Shown piece by piece: positions 33,880-47,469 of a DNA stretch of 64,000 nucleotides. The notes beneath the pieces are model-generated. The model was not told the origin of the DNA, made no database searches, and worked only from the letters and a program-made list of their open reading frames with translations. The stretch's first letter is position 1; each line of letters starts with the position of its first letter. The translations under genes were made by a program, and so were the position numbers. Source of the stretch: Gnetum montanum (lineage: Eukaryota > Streptophyta > Gnetopsida > Gnetales > Gnetaceae); the NCBI GenBank assembly GCA_015680685.1, contig MNCI01002172.1:472507-536506 (forward strand), given 5' to 3'.

Positions 33880-36010
33880 AGTTGGAATAGTTTGTAGAAC
33901 CAGAAACTTGGCTCTATAAAAAGTTTTCAAGTCAGTTCTACAAACTACTTTAGCTTTACTAGACTTTTACAATAAAATAATATTCTACATGTGAAGAATT
34001 AATTATCTCTATATGCCACATTAGATTGTAGAATTAGAATATATTTGTAGAACTAAAAGTTTTTTTACAAGTTGGTTCTACGAGTGAGTTCTTGAACCAT
34101 GTCAACTCTTGGTTGGTTTGTCCATAGAATTGGGGAAGGTTTGTAGAATCAAAAAGTGGTTCTACAAAGAGCTTTGAGATTAGTTCTACCACATTAGTTG
34201 GTTGAAGGTTAAAAAATAGCTTCATATTATTACAAAATTTGATTTCATAAGAGAACATCAAGTTTGGCTTTATGGGTAAAATCCATGTGCCATGTAGGCT
34301 AGCTACGAAAAGCTTGTTTTAAAGAGATAGTATCTCAAGAAGTTATAGAATTAATTCAAAGAAGCTTTTTTTATTAGTTATATGAGACTAAAAAAGATGA
34401 GCTTTGTAGAACCAAAAAGGAAGGCACATTAGCTCTTGTTTTAAGATAGGTTCATAGAACTAAAAATTTGGTTCTACTAAATTAGTTCTACAAGTTACAT
34501 CAAAGCTTTTAAAAGGTAAAAAGCAGTCATTTTTGGTTCTATCACATCAGCATTTGAAGTAGGGTCATTGAAGAGAAAAAGTTTCATGATTCATAAAACC
34601 AAAATTTAATTCTATAAGCATGCTCATTTTTTATTATATCACATCAGCTTTGGATAAGTCAACAAACTTGTAGAACCAAAAATTAACTCTATAAAGAAGC
34701 TCTAGAGTGATTCTACCACATCAAATTGTGTATAGCACATGTTTATAGAATCAAAAAGTAGTTCTACAAGAAATTCCAAAAATATTTCTAAAAGCCATGT
34801 CATCACTAGATAACACATTTTATCAAAGAATTAGGAGGGCAAAAAGAAGCACAATTTGTAGAACCAAATTAGTTCTATAAGTAGGCTCTTTTTGGTTTTA
34901 CCACATCAACTCTAGAAAATTCAATGATCTTGTAGAACCAAAAATTGATTCTATAAAGAAGCTCTAAAATTATTCTACCACATTAGTACTAGCATAGAAT
35001 AGGTTTGTAGAACCAAAATTTGGTTCTACAAACAAGAACTAACATAGTTCTAATATCCATATCAGAACTAAGAAAAGCTTTATATTGGACACACAAGTGA
35101 CTGTGGATTTAGTTTTCATCCATGCTTATTGTACCTTTTAATATAGATTGACATATTAAAGGTTAGAAAAGTAAAGATTAAGAAGCTAATGAATATAACA
35201 CAATTTGTAGAATAAAAAATTAGTTTTACAAAGAAGCTCAAGAATGGTTCTTCCACATCAACTAATGGGTAAGTGAACTTATAGAACCATAAAGAAATTC
35301 TACAAGAGAACCTCAACATAGTTCTATGAACCACATAAGCTCTTGTATGGTGCTATTTGTAGAACCAAAATTTGATTCTATGTATGAGCTCTAACAAGAT
35401 TCTACAAGCCACGTCACTACCAAAAGTGTAAAGATTAGACATGAAGCCCACTCAAGATTATTCTACACATGGCTAATTATAGTTTTCATCTAGCTCAACT
35501 AAGCTTAACATAAGAAATGTTTTTGAAGATTTCAAAAGCACTCAAAAGCCACATAAGCTCAAGATAGAGAAAACATTTGTAGAACGAAAGTGTGGTTCTA
35601 TGAACTAGCTATGAAATACCTTAGCCATGTTAGCTTATGATAAAAGAAGGAGCAAATTGGTTCTATGAACTAGCTCTAAAACCTTTTTGCCATGTTAGCC
35701 TAAGTAAAAGCAAGAAATTTGTAGAACCAAAAAGTAGTTCTAAAAAGTCTTTCTACAAGCTATATTGAGACATAAAGAAGTTATAATTCAAGTATTCAAA
35801 GATGAGACCATTATGAAGTAATGAATAGGATTTATGCTCGTGATTAGCCATAATTTAGCTTAATAAGCCATAAATTAAAAAAGAGAGGAATCAAGGTATG
35901 TTTAAGCTTAATCAAGAGCCACATAAGCAGAAGTCATGTAAAACAAAATATTGATTCTACAATACACTAATGGATTCTATAGGTATGAATATTGAAAGAA
36001 TCCTATTCTA
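33880..36010. repeat. Palindromic TAGAACCAAAA minisatellite, long copy
   Basis: More than a dozen units, each with a core made of GTAGAACCAAA, a short centre and its complement TTTGGTTCTAC, then AAAGAAGCTCTAAAA-type and CCACATCAGC-type text. Spacing is 60-140 bases. At 35007-35029 the core is a perfect palindrome with 11-bp arms and a single central base. It can form a hairpin in single strands. Confidence 0.88.
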
Positions 36011-36299
36011 AGTAGAGTTAAAAATGATTCTACAAAGTGGTTCTACTTATACACCACATTAGTTCAATTACTTTTAATCATTTTAAGGAAACATTACAAG
36101 CTAGATTAACAAAAGTTAAGCCAATCATTAAGACTAAATTATTCATATTGAGCCTCTAGTTATTTAATAACAATACTATAGTAGCTTAGTGAAATCAATT
36201 TTTTTGGACATATGTCAAAAGGTAATTAAAATAGCCTGTCATCAAGTAAGTGAATTAAAAATGAAGTTTTAGCTACTAATTGACAAAAATTTGTTGGAT

Positions 36300-38617
36300 T
36301 GTGAATCATAGAGCTAGTAGCAATTAGAGCCAAACATTGAAGTAGAGCAAGAGCCATACTTTAAACACAAAGAAAATCTTTCTTGAAGTTCTTTGGATTT
36401 CAATTCAAGAAGTCTTACAAGGAAAAGGAATAAGCATCATAGAAGTTTTAGGACATTGATACCTTCAAATTCTTTGATTATATTCATTATTTCAAGTTCA
36501 ACTTATATTAGCTATGACAATGAATTGATGTTCAATGCATGGATTTAGAATTGGAAGAAAAATATTTTTTTTTTAGCATTAATGATGATGACAATTTAAT
36601 TGAAAAGATAGAGCTTGAAGTGTTAGGCTAAATAGAAGATTGGTAAGAAATCTATGAGATGATAGGACTCCACAAGCTCAGTTTCAAATCTAGAACCAAC
36701 ATTATAAAAAATGTCATCAATTGCTTGATAGCTAAAACTGTATATGAGAAGGATAAGCTCTGCTTCACAAGGAATACTAAGTGCTTCATCAACATTAGTT
36801 TCAAAAAGGCATATGAGCTCTATAGTCTCATAGATCTTAATATAACAAATGTGAAAGTCTAGTAGATTAATGAGAAGGTGCTTTATGATAGATTTTGGGC
36901 TCATTTGAAAATAGGCAAAGTATTCAAGCTTTCACTAGGATACCTTGTAAAGGCATGAGGATATTAAAACACCATTTCTAAAGCTATAAAGCTTAAGTTC
37001 CCTCATAGAAATTTTATCTCAACTTTGAATTTCTTCTCTGAATATGAAATTGATCATGTTTTTGATTATCATGTTTGGGCATGGGTAGCTTTAGATAATA
37101 AGAAAAATTTGTCCCCTATATAGCATATGAATGATAAATTTTATAATAGCTTAGCAAAGATTCATGAATGAAGGGACTAGTTAAATTTAAAATTATTTTT
37201 TATGGATTGTTTGTTGACTAAGATTATAGAACCTAAAAGAATAGATTCAATTTTTACTAGGCATGCATCAAAGTGTAGAGCTTACCCTAAATATTCATAC
37301 AATGAATTTTTCCTAGATATATGCCATAAAAGCTATTTTTATATCCAAGCCTTAGAATTTTTGATGAACTATATAAATTCCCATTTGTTTAAATTCATTT
37401 TAGTAGCTTTCCCACCATTGATAGATCAAAAAATTTTCAATGAAGTTAACAATAAATTCCATGAAGCTATTTTTTTGCATGTCAACTATACTCAAATTTT
37501 AATAGCAAGGTTTGAAGGGTAAGCATTTAAGTTGCTAAGATTTGTAGCTCCATATCTTGCAACTTTGAAATTAGGGAGGTAGATATGGGAAAGTCCCCTA
37601 AGGCATGACTACAAGTATAAAGAATTTTTTTTTTGAAATTTAGCTTTTGGGAATTCAACAATGCAAGGAATTTAAAAGGCATGGAAAATCAGTACAAGGA
37701 ACAATATGATTTTCCTTTAGCTCTAGAAAAAACATATTTAGCTACTAAGACTTGTAAAGTCTATCAGCCAAATGAGACAAATGTGGTCTATTAAAGAGCT
37801 ATAGATAAAGAAGTCATTCAAGCCAAGGATGAAGCACCAAAGTAATTAAAAAGAAACTTATCTATAAAGTTGTCTGCCTATGCATGTGATCAATGAGTCA
37901 TTGAGATCTACACGTGAATAGAAAGTAGTTCTAGCTAGATATTTTTCTGATGAGTATTTAGCTTTGATGAAAGAAAACTACTTCTCTTGGAAGCTTCAGG
38001 ATCTATAAATTGCCATGCATGATACAAGATTCCCACCAAATAGAGCTAAATATGCAAGGGTAAAGGTATCTAGGAAGCTAAGATTGAAAGAATAAAATCT
38101 ACGAAGGAAAAATAGCAATAAGAGCTTCTAATGTAACAAAAAAAATAACAATGGAAGGAAGTGAAAAGCTTATCATTAGCTCATCATAAGGTTATTTAAT
38201 GAAAAGAGAAGCTCAATGCTTCAAACTCAAAGAAAAATAAGGAAGGATCATTTTTAGTCCAAAGCCCCAAACCAAGATAGAAATTGAAACAAGTGTTATC
38301 TTCTCTTATGAGGAAGATGATCCTTAGATTGGAGGTCAAAAGCTAGTAATGTCCCACCAAGATATGTTAGATACCATAGCTATTTTAATAAGGAATATGG
38401 AACAAGTAGCTAATAGAAAAATTGCTAAGATCAAAGAGTATCTGATGTAGAATTAGTAGGAGATCAAGCTAAGAGAAAAGTTGAAAGACTTAAAGGACAT
38501 AATGAGTAGATCAAAGCTACTATTATTATTACAAAGTCATTGCCTGAGAACAAGGAGTAGGCTCTAGCATAATTAGAAGCAAGGTTGGATATTGTAAGCT
38601 CTAAATTAAAATAAGAT
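36300..38617 (+). pseudogene. Accessory ORF of element G, copy 2, first part
   Basis: The better-preserved copy. Open pieces at 36659-36862 (KLSFKSRTNIIKN) and 37202-37522 (LTKIIEPKRIDSIF then LEFLMNYINSHLFKF) belong to one reading line with stops at 36960 and elsewhere. The C-terminal part from 38300 is Glu/Lys-rich, a likely coiled coil. It is cut at 38617 by element B and resumes at 51424. The family is not recognised; see copy 1. Confidence 0.5.
38613..38617. repeat. Target-site duplication of element B, left copy (AAGAT)
   Basis: AAGAT here, AAGCT at 51419-51423; one change. The intact paralogue in copy 1 (13404-13408) reads AAGCT. Confidence 0.75.
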
Positions 38618-39571
38618 TGATGAATCATTATTATGTCGTGTCGACAGGCCTCGTTGATGTGGCCTCGTCAATGGGGCCTTGTTGATGTAGCCTTGTCTAT
38701 GTGATTTTGCCCCATCGACAAGGCCATGTTAACGTAGCATTTGCTACGTCTATGAGGCCTCATCGACATAATGTTGTAATAAAGTCTATAAATACATGCA
38801 TACCAGCTGTGTTTATGGCATGTCTTGTAATAGTTGTAGTAGAGCTCTTGCAGTTTTTTCATTTGAGAGTTAGAATATTTATTTGAGTGCCTGTAGCAAG
38901 AGTCAAAGAATATATGGATCTTTATTTGAGCACCGTTGTACCTAAAAACACCAATGTGAATGACAATAAAGACAAGCCTTTCGATTAAACCTTGTAGCAC
39001 TTGAAATAGATTAATGATTCATTTATGCATTTATTATTTTCATTAATTATACAATTAATTAAGATAAATTATATTTCAATTTATTAGTTAATTAATTAAG
39101 ATAAATAGATTAAACACATAAGTACGATCACTTCGAGCATAAACATGTATTTTCTTGGTAATCCCAGTAGCGTTACAACTTGGTTTGCCCAATAGCATAG
39201 TGCTTGGTAATCCCAATAGTGGATACGTGGGTTTAGGATGTGTATGGAAAGTGGGATTGGATGCTTATGTCAGGACTAGTTAGATATTAGTTAATTAGTA
39301 AAATCAAATTAGTTCATTTCTCTATTTTAAGCACTAGAAACATAAAACATAAAACATAAAATAATAAAAATCATATGCCTTGATTACACTTAACCATACC
39401 TTGTGCATCACAAGTGTAATTGGGAAGACAACGAATGATTGTTAGTACAAAGTTCACTTCTTAGAAGACTAGTGTGCCTAAAGACATAGAGTCCATGGAA
39501 TTTGACTGAATCGTGCATGAATGATTTGTGATTCGTATGGTTGGGTGTAAGGGTAACTCGATCGCTCATCA
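38618..39571 (+). repeat. Element B 5' LTR
   Basis: TGATGAATCATTATT start, GCTCATCA end. U3 (38640-38770) holds repeated GGCCTCGTCGATGTGGCC-like units, not the GATATC palindromes of the other LTRs. TATAAATA at 38787-38794. Confidence 0.92.
38787..38794 (+). promoter_or_regulatory. TATA box of element B 5' LTR
   Basis: TATAAATA about 15 bases after the GGCC repeat block, in the same place as in all related LTRs. Confidence 0.65.
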
Positions 39572-39572
39572 T

Positions 39573-39590
39573 TGGTGCCATTACTAGGGA
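39573..39590 (+). other. Decayed tRNA-Asp primer-binding site of element B
   Basis: TGGTGCCATTACTAGGGA: five differences from the tRNA-Asp complement, all transitions. Confidence 0.82.
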
Positions 39591-39726
39591 ACTCTTTTTT
39601 TTTGAAACATGTGCTATGTAGGTTTAGTGAACATCATTAACATCGTTGGATGAACCCTAAGGTCAAAATCATTCTCACAAATAATATAATCACATAAGCA
39701 CATTGATATTTTATTTGTATTGCAAA

Positions 39727-42640
39727 ATGTCTTCTTCTCACAGACATGGTGATACTAAACCACCATTCCCTCAAGAATATTAGGTGGTATATGCTCATCC
39801 AAATGAGTATGTGCCTGACTTCATCTTCATCCTGCATTAGGATGAATAATTGTAATGGCATGATATGGAAGGTAACATTGTAATGCTTCCTGATCGATTT
39901 GTGCCCATGATGCTACTTCAAACTCTTAAGAAGTTGGACATCCAAGATCTTCAAAAGGAGTATGTTATGCATGATTATGACTACTAAGACTACCATCTGA
40001 CTAAAACATAAGGTAGGAGAGATCAACACTAGGAGAAGCACCATGTGTTTGTAAAGGGGAAACGGTTCATCAATCCTTTGTTTCTACTTAATTAAGATGA
40101 CAACGAGGACCCTTCTCTAGGGGCTCTCAACATTAAAATTCTTCATCCCTTATTACTAGTGATGGGGGTGCAACCTTGAATTTTTGGTCGACTATCAACA
40201 ATCTAGGTTCAGGTAAAGATGGCAATCAAGGCAAAGGCTCATATAAGCATCAAGAAGATAAGAAAACTAACAAATGTGGCTGTGACAACCGAAGGGGAGT
40301 TGGTAGATACCATGGTTGTGGTGATCCTCCTCCCTCTTCATCCTCTTCATCTGCATCTTTTTCTTCCTCTTTTAGTTCTAACAAATCCTATAGAAAAAAT
40401 AATTGTGATGGAGCTAAACAGTGGGATAATAATGATGATTGCTAGGCCCCCAATGATCGAAGGGGTAGTAGAGGATGTCATCAATGTCATCAAAATAATG
40501 ATGATGATGAGTCTTTACTGGCAACTTGAAGCATGCTAAATATTGTAGAGGCCATAAAAATTCCAACCAGACATGTGAAAGATAGTCAAATCAAACAACT
40601 TGGTATAAATAATATTCCAAAATTTAAGGGGGGATATAATTCTAATCCACATACACATCTTCAAGCTTTTCATAATGCCTGTGCCTTACAAAACATAAAA
40701 AATGATTAGTAGAAACTAAAGCTATTTCCTATGACACTCATCAATGAAGTAGAAAGCTGGTACTAGCCCTTGGAGCCAAAATCCATCCACAGGTGGAGTA
40801 CAATGTTAGAGCTATTTAATGATAAGTATTAGATGTACTCCAAAGTGTCTAATTTGAGAAGGTAGATCCAAGGGTGGAAGCAAGAAAATCATAAACTTGG
40901 ATGCCACCATGGACAAATACTATTCTCTCATACACCAATGCCTTGGCCATGGTTATTCTCAGTGGGAATAACTTCACCATATCATATATGAACTTAGATA
41001 AAAAATGAGGAGAACTCTTGGGGTCTATGCTCAAGGGAGACTATCAAAACTCAGAGCCCATCAGATTCAAAGGCTAAGAAGAAGGAGAGTTGAGGAAATG
41101 TAAAAGTGCAAAGGAATACAATAGGGATCCTTCCATCAAAAAAAGGGAGGTTCGATTATGTGATAATGAAGAAGAATCACCACTTGATGAGATGGTAAAC
41201 AGGAAGACCTTGTTGATCCAAAAGTCTATGTCTAAAATTTTGGCCAAGGTGGATAAAATGTGAGATTTGTTGGATGAAAAATTCCAAACTTCTTTGAAAA
41301 TCACTAAAGAATCAAGAGAATAGAATAGGGATTGTAACCATAGGAGGTGAAAAGAAGCTGAACATGCCTACCAAAGGGGTAAGGGAAAAATTGCTACAGT
41401 ATATGAAATTGTAGAAACTAAATTAGATGATGATTATGGATGTGAAATCTACTAATATGAAAATCCTAAGGGATGTTACCCCATTGTGTCACACTTACAG
41501 GAATCTAGGGTGTATGCTCTAAATCCATTTCTAGGTAAAAGGCAAGCACCCAGTAGGTTGCCTTATCCTCAAAGCAATCCTAGGTAGTTCCATTAGCAAT
41601 AATAATATTATCCAATTGAAACTCCACTACAATCATACAAGCAATATCAATAGTGGCACCAACCACAATCATGATGGATGGCACTACCTAGGTAGTAGTA
41701 CCCTTATAGGAAACTAGATCCATATGGGTATTACATTTAGCAACTCCTATCTCCATGTGACTCTTTTAGTCACATTTCTCCTTTCCAACATTACTACCAC
41801 CATCATAAACAATACAGAGATTACTCTCCACATTCTATGACAGATTCCATATTTTATCCTTATCCTCCTCCTATTTTTGCACCTATTCCTCCATCCTCAA
41901 TGCAACTACCACCTGCTCCATTAATGCATGATGAACTTCTAGCTCAACCACAACAATGTAATGCTACCAAGGTCATCAATCTATAATTTGTTTATCAACT
42001 GAGGGGTTTAGAACTTGTGCTTATAAAAGATCATTTTTCCAATCCAACAACCCTATTAAGCCCTCACAGACTCAAGCGGTTGATCACCCTACTCCTACTT
42101 CATCCTTTGCAAACCATTCCATTAGGCCCCCTTCAAACCAAATGTCATCCAAAATCCATACTGTTATGCTTACCAATGTTGTATTTGATTGTATCTAGGT
42201 TGGCAACCTTTCTAGGAAATTAGCTAATCCTAGAAGTCCTCTTATCTATTTGCAGATTTCTAGAAATGAACCATGTAAAGCTCTTCTTGATTCATGTCTT
42301 GGTGTGAACTTATTTCCTAGAATCTACCACCTCTCAAGAAGAGTAATATTAGATTAGAATTTGTAGACTAGTTCATCATTATTCCATTGGAATTGGTCGA
42401 AGACATTATGATGACTATCTATGGGTGATCTTATTTTATCGATTTCCTAATAATCAAGGTTGATAACAACAAGGGGGACCTACTAATCATTATGGAAAGG
42501 GCATGGTTAAAACATTTTAATGTAAGAAGGGGCATAAGAGATATTTCCCTAGAGATATCAAAGGAAAATGCATTTGGAAAGATCGAGGAGAGATGAGTTC
42601 TATGCATCACGTACAATGATACAGGGTGTAATTGCATGCA
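39727..42640 (+). pseudogene. Element B gag-protease
   Basis: ATG at 39727 begins MSSSHRHGD, matching the gag starts of A and D. It aligns along A: for example A has HQDEQLRW where B has stops at both Gln codons. The gag core is at 40600-41080. The zinc knuckle near 41440 has its second Cys changed to Tyr. The protease near 42280 reads LDSCLGVNLF, where DSG has become DSC. Frameshifts are frequent. Confidence 0.85.
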
Positions 42641-42849
42641 AAAACTTTAGTATGTGAAATGAGCATCTATTTCTGCATGCAAGTAGTGTGCATGAGGCAA
42701 ATATTCAAAGGTGAATATATGCAATAGCCACAAAACAAGAGGACACCTAGTGGTTGTCTACTAATTTTGATAGCAGCCCAATGTGCATGGAATCTACTAA
42801 GAGCCTAACATATGCTTATGTCATAGGCATGGATGAACTAGAGCAAGTT

Positions 42850-45740
42850 CATTACTAACTCTCTAATAATGAAAATGATAATACAAATTGGGAAGAGTGG
42901 GAGATCCCTAAGAATGTTAAACAAGAGCCCCTAGAGTTGAAAACTCTACAAACTAGCCTAGAATATGCATGCTTGAAAAATGACAAGCTAGTCATACTTA
43001 ATGCCAAAATTGCTTCTAAACAAAAAGCAAAATTGTTGAAAGTGGTCAAAAAATGGCTAACAGCCTTTACTTGGTCATATCCTAAAGTCACCAGAATTGA
43101 TCCACAGATATGTCAGCATTGCATTTACATTGATCTATCTATGAAGCCAAAAAGGAAATCACAACAATTGTTGAACCCAAAATTGAAGCAAATTTTCAAA
43201 GAGGAGATTGAGAAACTCCTTAAGGTAGGGTTCATCTACCTCATTGCAGATAGCAAGTGGATCAGTCCACTCATTATAGTACCAAAGAGAGGTGACAAAT
43301 GGCAGGTTTGTATTGACTTCAAGCTATTAAACATGGAAACATTCAAAGATCATTTTCTATTGTCATTCGTTGATCATGTGTTGGACACCATATCTGGGCA
43401 TTGCTATTATAGTTTTTTGGATGGTTATAATGGTTATAACTAGATCCAGATTGCACTAGAAGGTCAAGCCAAAACAAGATTCACAAGTCCCTAGGAAACC
43501 TTTGCATATCGCAAGATGCCTTTTGGTCTATGTAATCCTCCTGACACTTTCCAACGTCTAGTCTTAAATATCTTTTAGTAGCAAATAGGTAGCAAAGTGA
43601 AAGTATTCATGGATGACTTCTCCACTTATAGCACTACATTTGAGAAAGCCTTGGATTGCCTTGAGAAAGTGCTAAAAATATTTGTGGAGATAAATTTGTG
43701 GCTCAATTGGCAAAAGAGCCATCTCATGGTCCAAGAGGACATTGTATTAGGGCACCAAATTTTGCAAGAAGGGATCAAGGTAGACCCTAAAAAGATAAGG
43801 TTCATTCAAGAATCACTTGTCAACTAGAAACTATCAAAGATGTTTAGTCATTCCTTGGATACACTAGTTATTATTGACAATTGATAGAGAATTTCTCTAA
43901 GATCATGAAATTGTTGGTCAAGTTGACAAAGAAAGATTCTTCCTTCATCTAGACCGAGAAATGTGAAAATGCATTTCAAAGCCTTAAATAAAAACTTGTA
44001 GAGACTCCAATTTGGTCTAGACCATTTCATATCATGATAGATGCATCTAACTATGTCTTGGGAGTTATACTTATGCAGTTGGATAATAAAAAACATCCAT
44101 ATTACATCCACTGTGTAAGTCGAAGCATTGTGGGTACACAACTGAATTACACCATCATGGAAAAAGAATTGATGACGATGGTGTATGCTCTGAAAAAGTT
44201 CAAGCACTATGTGCTTGGATATAAAGTGTTTATGCACATTGATCACAATGCCATCCACTTCCTCATGAACAAGCCAATAGTGAGTCCCCATGTTATACGG
44301 TGGCTTGTAATATTGCATGAATTCAATCTTACAATGGTAGATCAAAAGGGGTCTGTGAATGTGATCACTGATCACTTGTCTTAGTCATAATGGGATAACA
44401 AAGAGAAGAAGAGTCTACTCTTTGAGCAATTTCCTAATGAACTACTCTTTTTCATTGCAATAAATGAACAAATGTCCATAAAACCAAAATGGTATGATGG
44501 CATCCTCACTTATGTTCTCACTGAGAAGATGCCACAAGATCTAGACCATAGGAAGAAACATAGTTTCTTCATCAGGCTAAGCACTTCATGAAAATGAACG
44601 GACACTTTTACAAGGTGTGTGCTAATGGTCTACTTCACTAGTGTGTACCTAATGTAGATCAATTGCAGATTTTCTAGGACACTCATGAGGGTCCTTATGG
44701 GGGCCATTATGCTGGGAGATGCACAGTTGTAAAAATCTTGATGGTAGGAAACTATTGGCCCACAATATTTAGGGATGCCCACCTATTTGTTTGATTCTAT
44801 GAGCACTATCAACAAGATGGTAGGGATGACTACACAAATGGAGGGTCCTCCATAGTGGATTCAATCATTGGAACCATTTGATATATGGGGCATAGATTTC
44901 ATAGGTCCCATCATATCCATGTCCAATGAGAAGGCATGTATAATTGTCGTCATTGACTACTATACCAAATGGGTAGAAGCAATAGATGTCATTGATTGTA
45001 CATCATCCATTGCTACTCAATTTGTACAACAAAATGTTGTGAACAAGTTTGGGATGCCACATGCATTGATTTCTGACAACAAAACCTATTTTATAGTTCC
45101 CACTTTCCAAAAAGTCATGCAACGCATAGGGGTTGAACATAAATTAACAACACCATGTCACCCCTAAGCCAATGATCAAGTAGAGGTGACTAATAGGGAG
45201 ATTACAAATATTCTAGCAAGAATTATTAGCAAATATCGGAGAGATTGGAGCACAAAACTCAACAATGCCCTTTGGGCCTACCTTTCACCATGGAAACTCC
45301 CTATTAGCTACTCTCCCTAGGAGCTCGTATATGGAAAAATTCCAACGCTTCCAATTCAATCCAAGCTTTGTACACTCTCAATAGCCTATGACCTAGATCT
45401 TGACCTAAGTCTGGCATAAAACAAAAGACTGATCAACCTAAATGTACTAGACAAGAATCAATTGGTAGCCCTATCTTGGAATGAAGTGCATAAGGTATTC
45501 AACAAGAAATGTCATGATCTTAGAATATGAAAAGTAAAATTCCAATTGGGAGATAAGGTTCTCTATTGAAATCCCACACATATATTATAAAAACCAAATT
45601 TCAAATGTTGTGGGAGGTGCCTTATATAATTGATGAAACCTTTCCTTCTAGGGCAATGATCATATACAAACCTAAAAGCCCAAACAAAAAGTAGTTGATC
45701 AACATCCAATAGATAAAGCCTTTTCATAAGCCAAAGCAAG
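42850..45740 (+). pseudogene. Element B pol: RT, RNase H, integrase
   Basis: RT runs from 42937 (an open stretch to 43443) with WISPLIIVPKR and WQVCIDFKLLN. The catalytic FMDDF is intact at 43606-43620, the Athila-type form. RNase H is at 44034-44384: MIDASNYVLG, MEKELMTMVYALKKF, HIDHNAIHFL. Integrase runs from 44590: the HHCC zinc site keeps HEG(P)YGGHYAG, but CEHC-like has become YEHY. Core at 44868-45167: DYYTKWVEA, SDNKTYF, CHPQANDQVEVTNRE with one stop. Gln and Trp codons supply most stops. The polyprotein ends near 45740 at the SSF-like tail. Confidence 0.88.
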
Positions 45741-47469
45741 CTAGTGCAACAAATACCTTAGCGGATGGGCAACCATGCTCAATTTTTTAGATCTCCTCCT
45801 TCTAATTCAATCTTGGGAGAGATGGCCATCTGTGCTAATCATATACATGGCTTCTCAATTTTTCTATTTTTTGTTTTATACATTTTTATTTTTGCAATGT
45901 GTTTATTTTACACCTTTTTAATTTTAGAACTTCTTCCTATTTTACACCATCATTAGTACATTTAAATTTTTCTTGAATATTTTACACTTTCTTATATATT
46001 TTACTTTATTTTTAGTGTGATTTTCTAATTTTTGTTAATAAACATGCTTTGTGCCAATAGGACATACTGGTGCTATAGTTGTTACTAATGGTAGTTTGTG
46101 CTTAATGTTTTGTTTGCTAATGTCTAGTTTTTATTTCACGAGTTTTGTATCAATGGCTAAATCATGGTTTCTTTTTCATGGAATAGGCAGTGAGTCCACG
46201 ACATCCCACCCATCCACAAACTCTATGGTTTTCCTTATTTTGGATGTTTGAGGTCCCTTTTCATTAAATAAACTTTTAATAAATTTATGACCTTGGTAGT
46301 TTCTAGAATTGGAAAGGATTCAAAGGTTTGCATAGGGTGTGACTTCAAGGGGACTCAATACTCTTTGTACTCTTCTACTTAGGTGCATGCTACCCATAGC
46401 TCACCTCATTGTCGGTATCCATGTTCTTGATTTAGTGTCTTTGTCTAATGTACTTGAATTCTTGGGTAGAATCTTCTAGGTTTTGATCTTTAACTTCCAT
46501 CAACCATTAATTGCCTATGCGGCCCATGGACTCCTTAGGTTGAGGTTATGCAAAGGAAAACAAGGCATGTGCCTACTATGGTGAGGAACCCCTTGCATAT
46601 CTCTTGGTTTGGTTCATTAAGCATCTTATCCTTAGGCATTCTTGTAATCAAAATCTTTTATGCACCCATCTTTTGCATCCAACCATGTGCTACTTTACAT
46701 ATTTGGTTCAATACAAACATTCACCATCAAATTTTTGATTTTTTGAGCTTTCAAAGACCCTCTTCAATGATTTCATCATATTCTTGGCTTTTTTGGGACT
46801 CCATGGACTCCAAATTCATTCAAAAATTCCTTGTATTTTTCAAGATATTCAAGTTTGAAAATTTTGCTTACGAACCCCATAAATGGGACCTTGTTAATGA
46901 AGCCCATGCATATATGTGTCCCTATATACATGGCCTTGTTAACATAGTGAAAAAATAGCATAAATATGGATGACCCCCCTTAGAAATTTTCACATTTGCT
47001 CACAAATGCCAAGGAAGTTTTCAAATTTTTAGAGCCCAAAACCTTCAAGAGCCCATGACTTCCTAACCATTTATCCAAATCACTCCATTATTTGACCTTG
47101 TAGCTATTGGAGTTAAGCTCTTATTCATGGGGGCCACAAATGTGCCATTTTTGACAGAAAATTCTTTGCCATTTTTTCTAAATCCCACAAAGGTTTAACT
47201 AAGAAATCAATATTTAAACACCAAATTATAAAGTTAAACTCTTCCAAAAAGCTCTGGTGACACTTATAATGAAAATTAATTCATAAAATAAAAATAAAAT
47301 AATTAATCTGTCATGTTCTAATCTGAGCTAAGTGTAACTAACTGATGAGATCAGGTACTCAAATATTCAAAGTTAAACGTTATATCTACTAATCCATGGA
47401 TGTGTTGTGACTGCAAATGACACTAAAAGGAAAACATAGGTAGGAAGGAAGATTGTCTCAACAAAGGGA
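45741..47469. other. Element B noncoding region between pol and ORF3
   Basis: Parallels D 60770-62300 and C 24700-22800. Short open frames here (for example 46548-46958) are not conserved in sister elements. No gene recognised. Confidence 0.65.

Noticed and set aside
35007-35029. CRISPR-like or integron repeat
   Set aside because: Units are spaced irregularly, the spacers are themselves related, and the context is plant retrotransposon.
43848-44375. 175-codon minus-strand open frame
   Set aside because: Antisense shadow of the RNase H domain of element B.
46548-46958. 136-codon plus-strand open frame in element B
   Set aside because: Not preserved in D or C, no recognisable motif; probably chance in the noncoding region.
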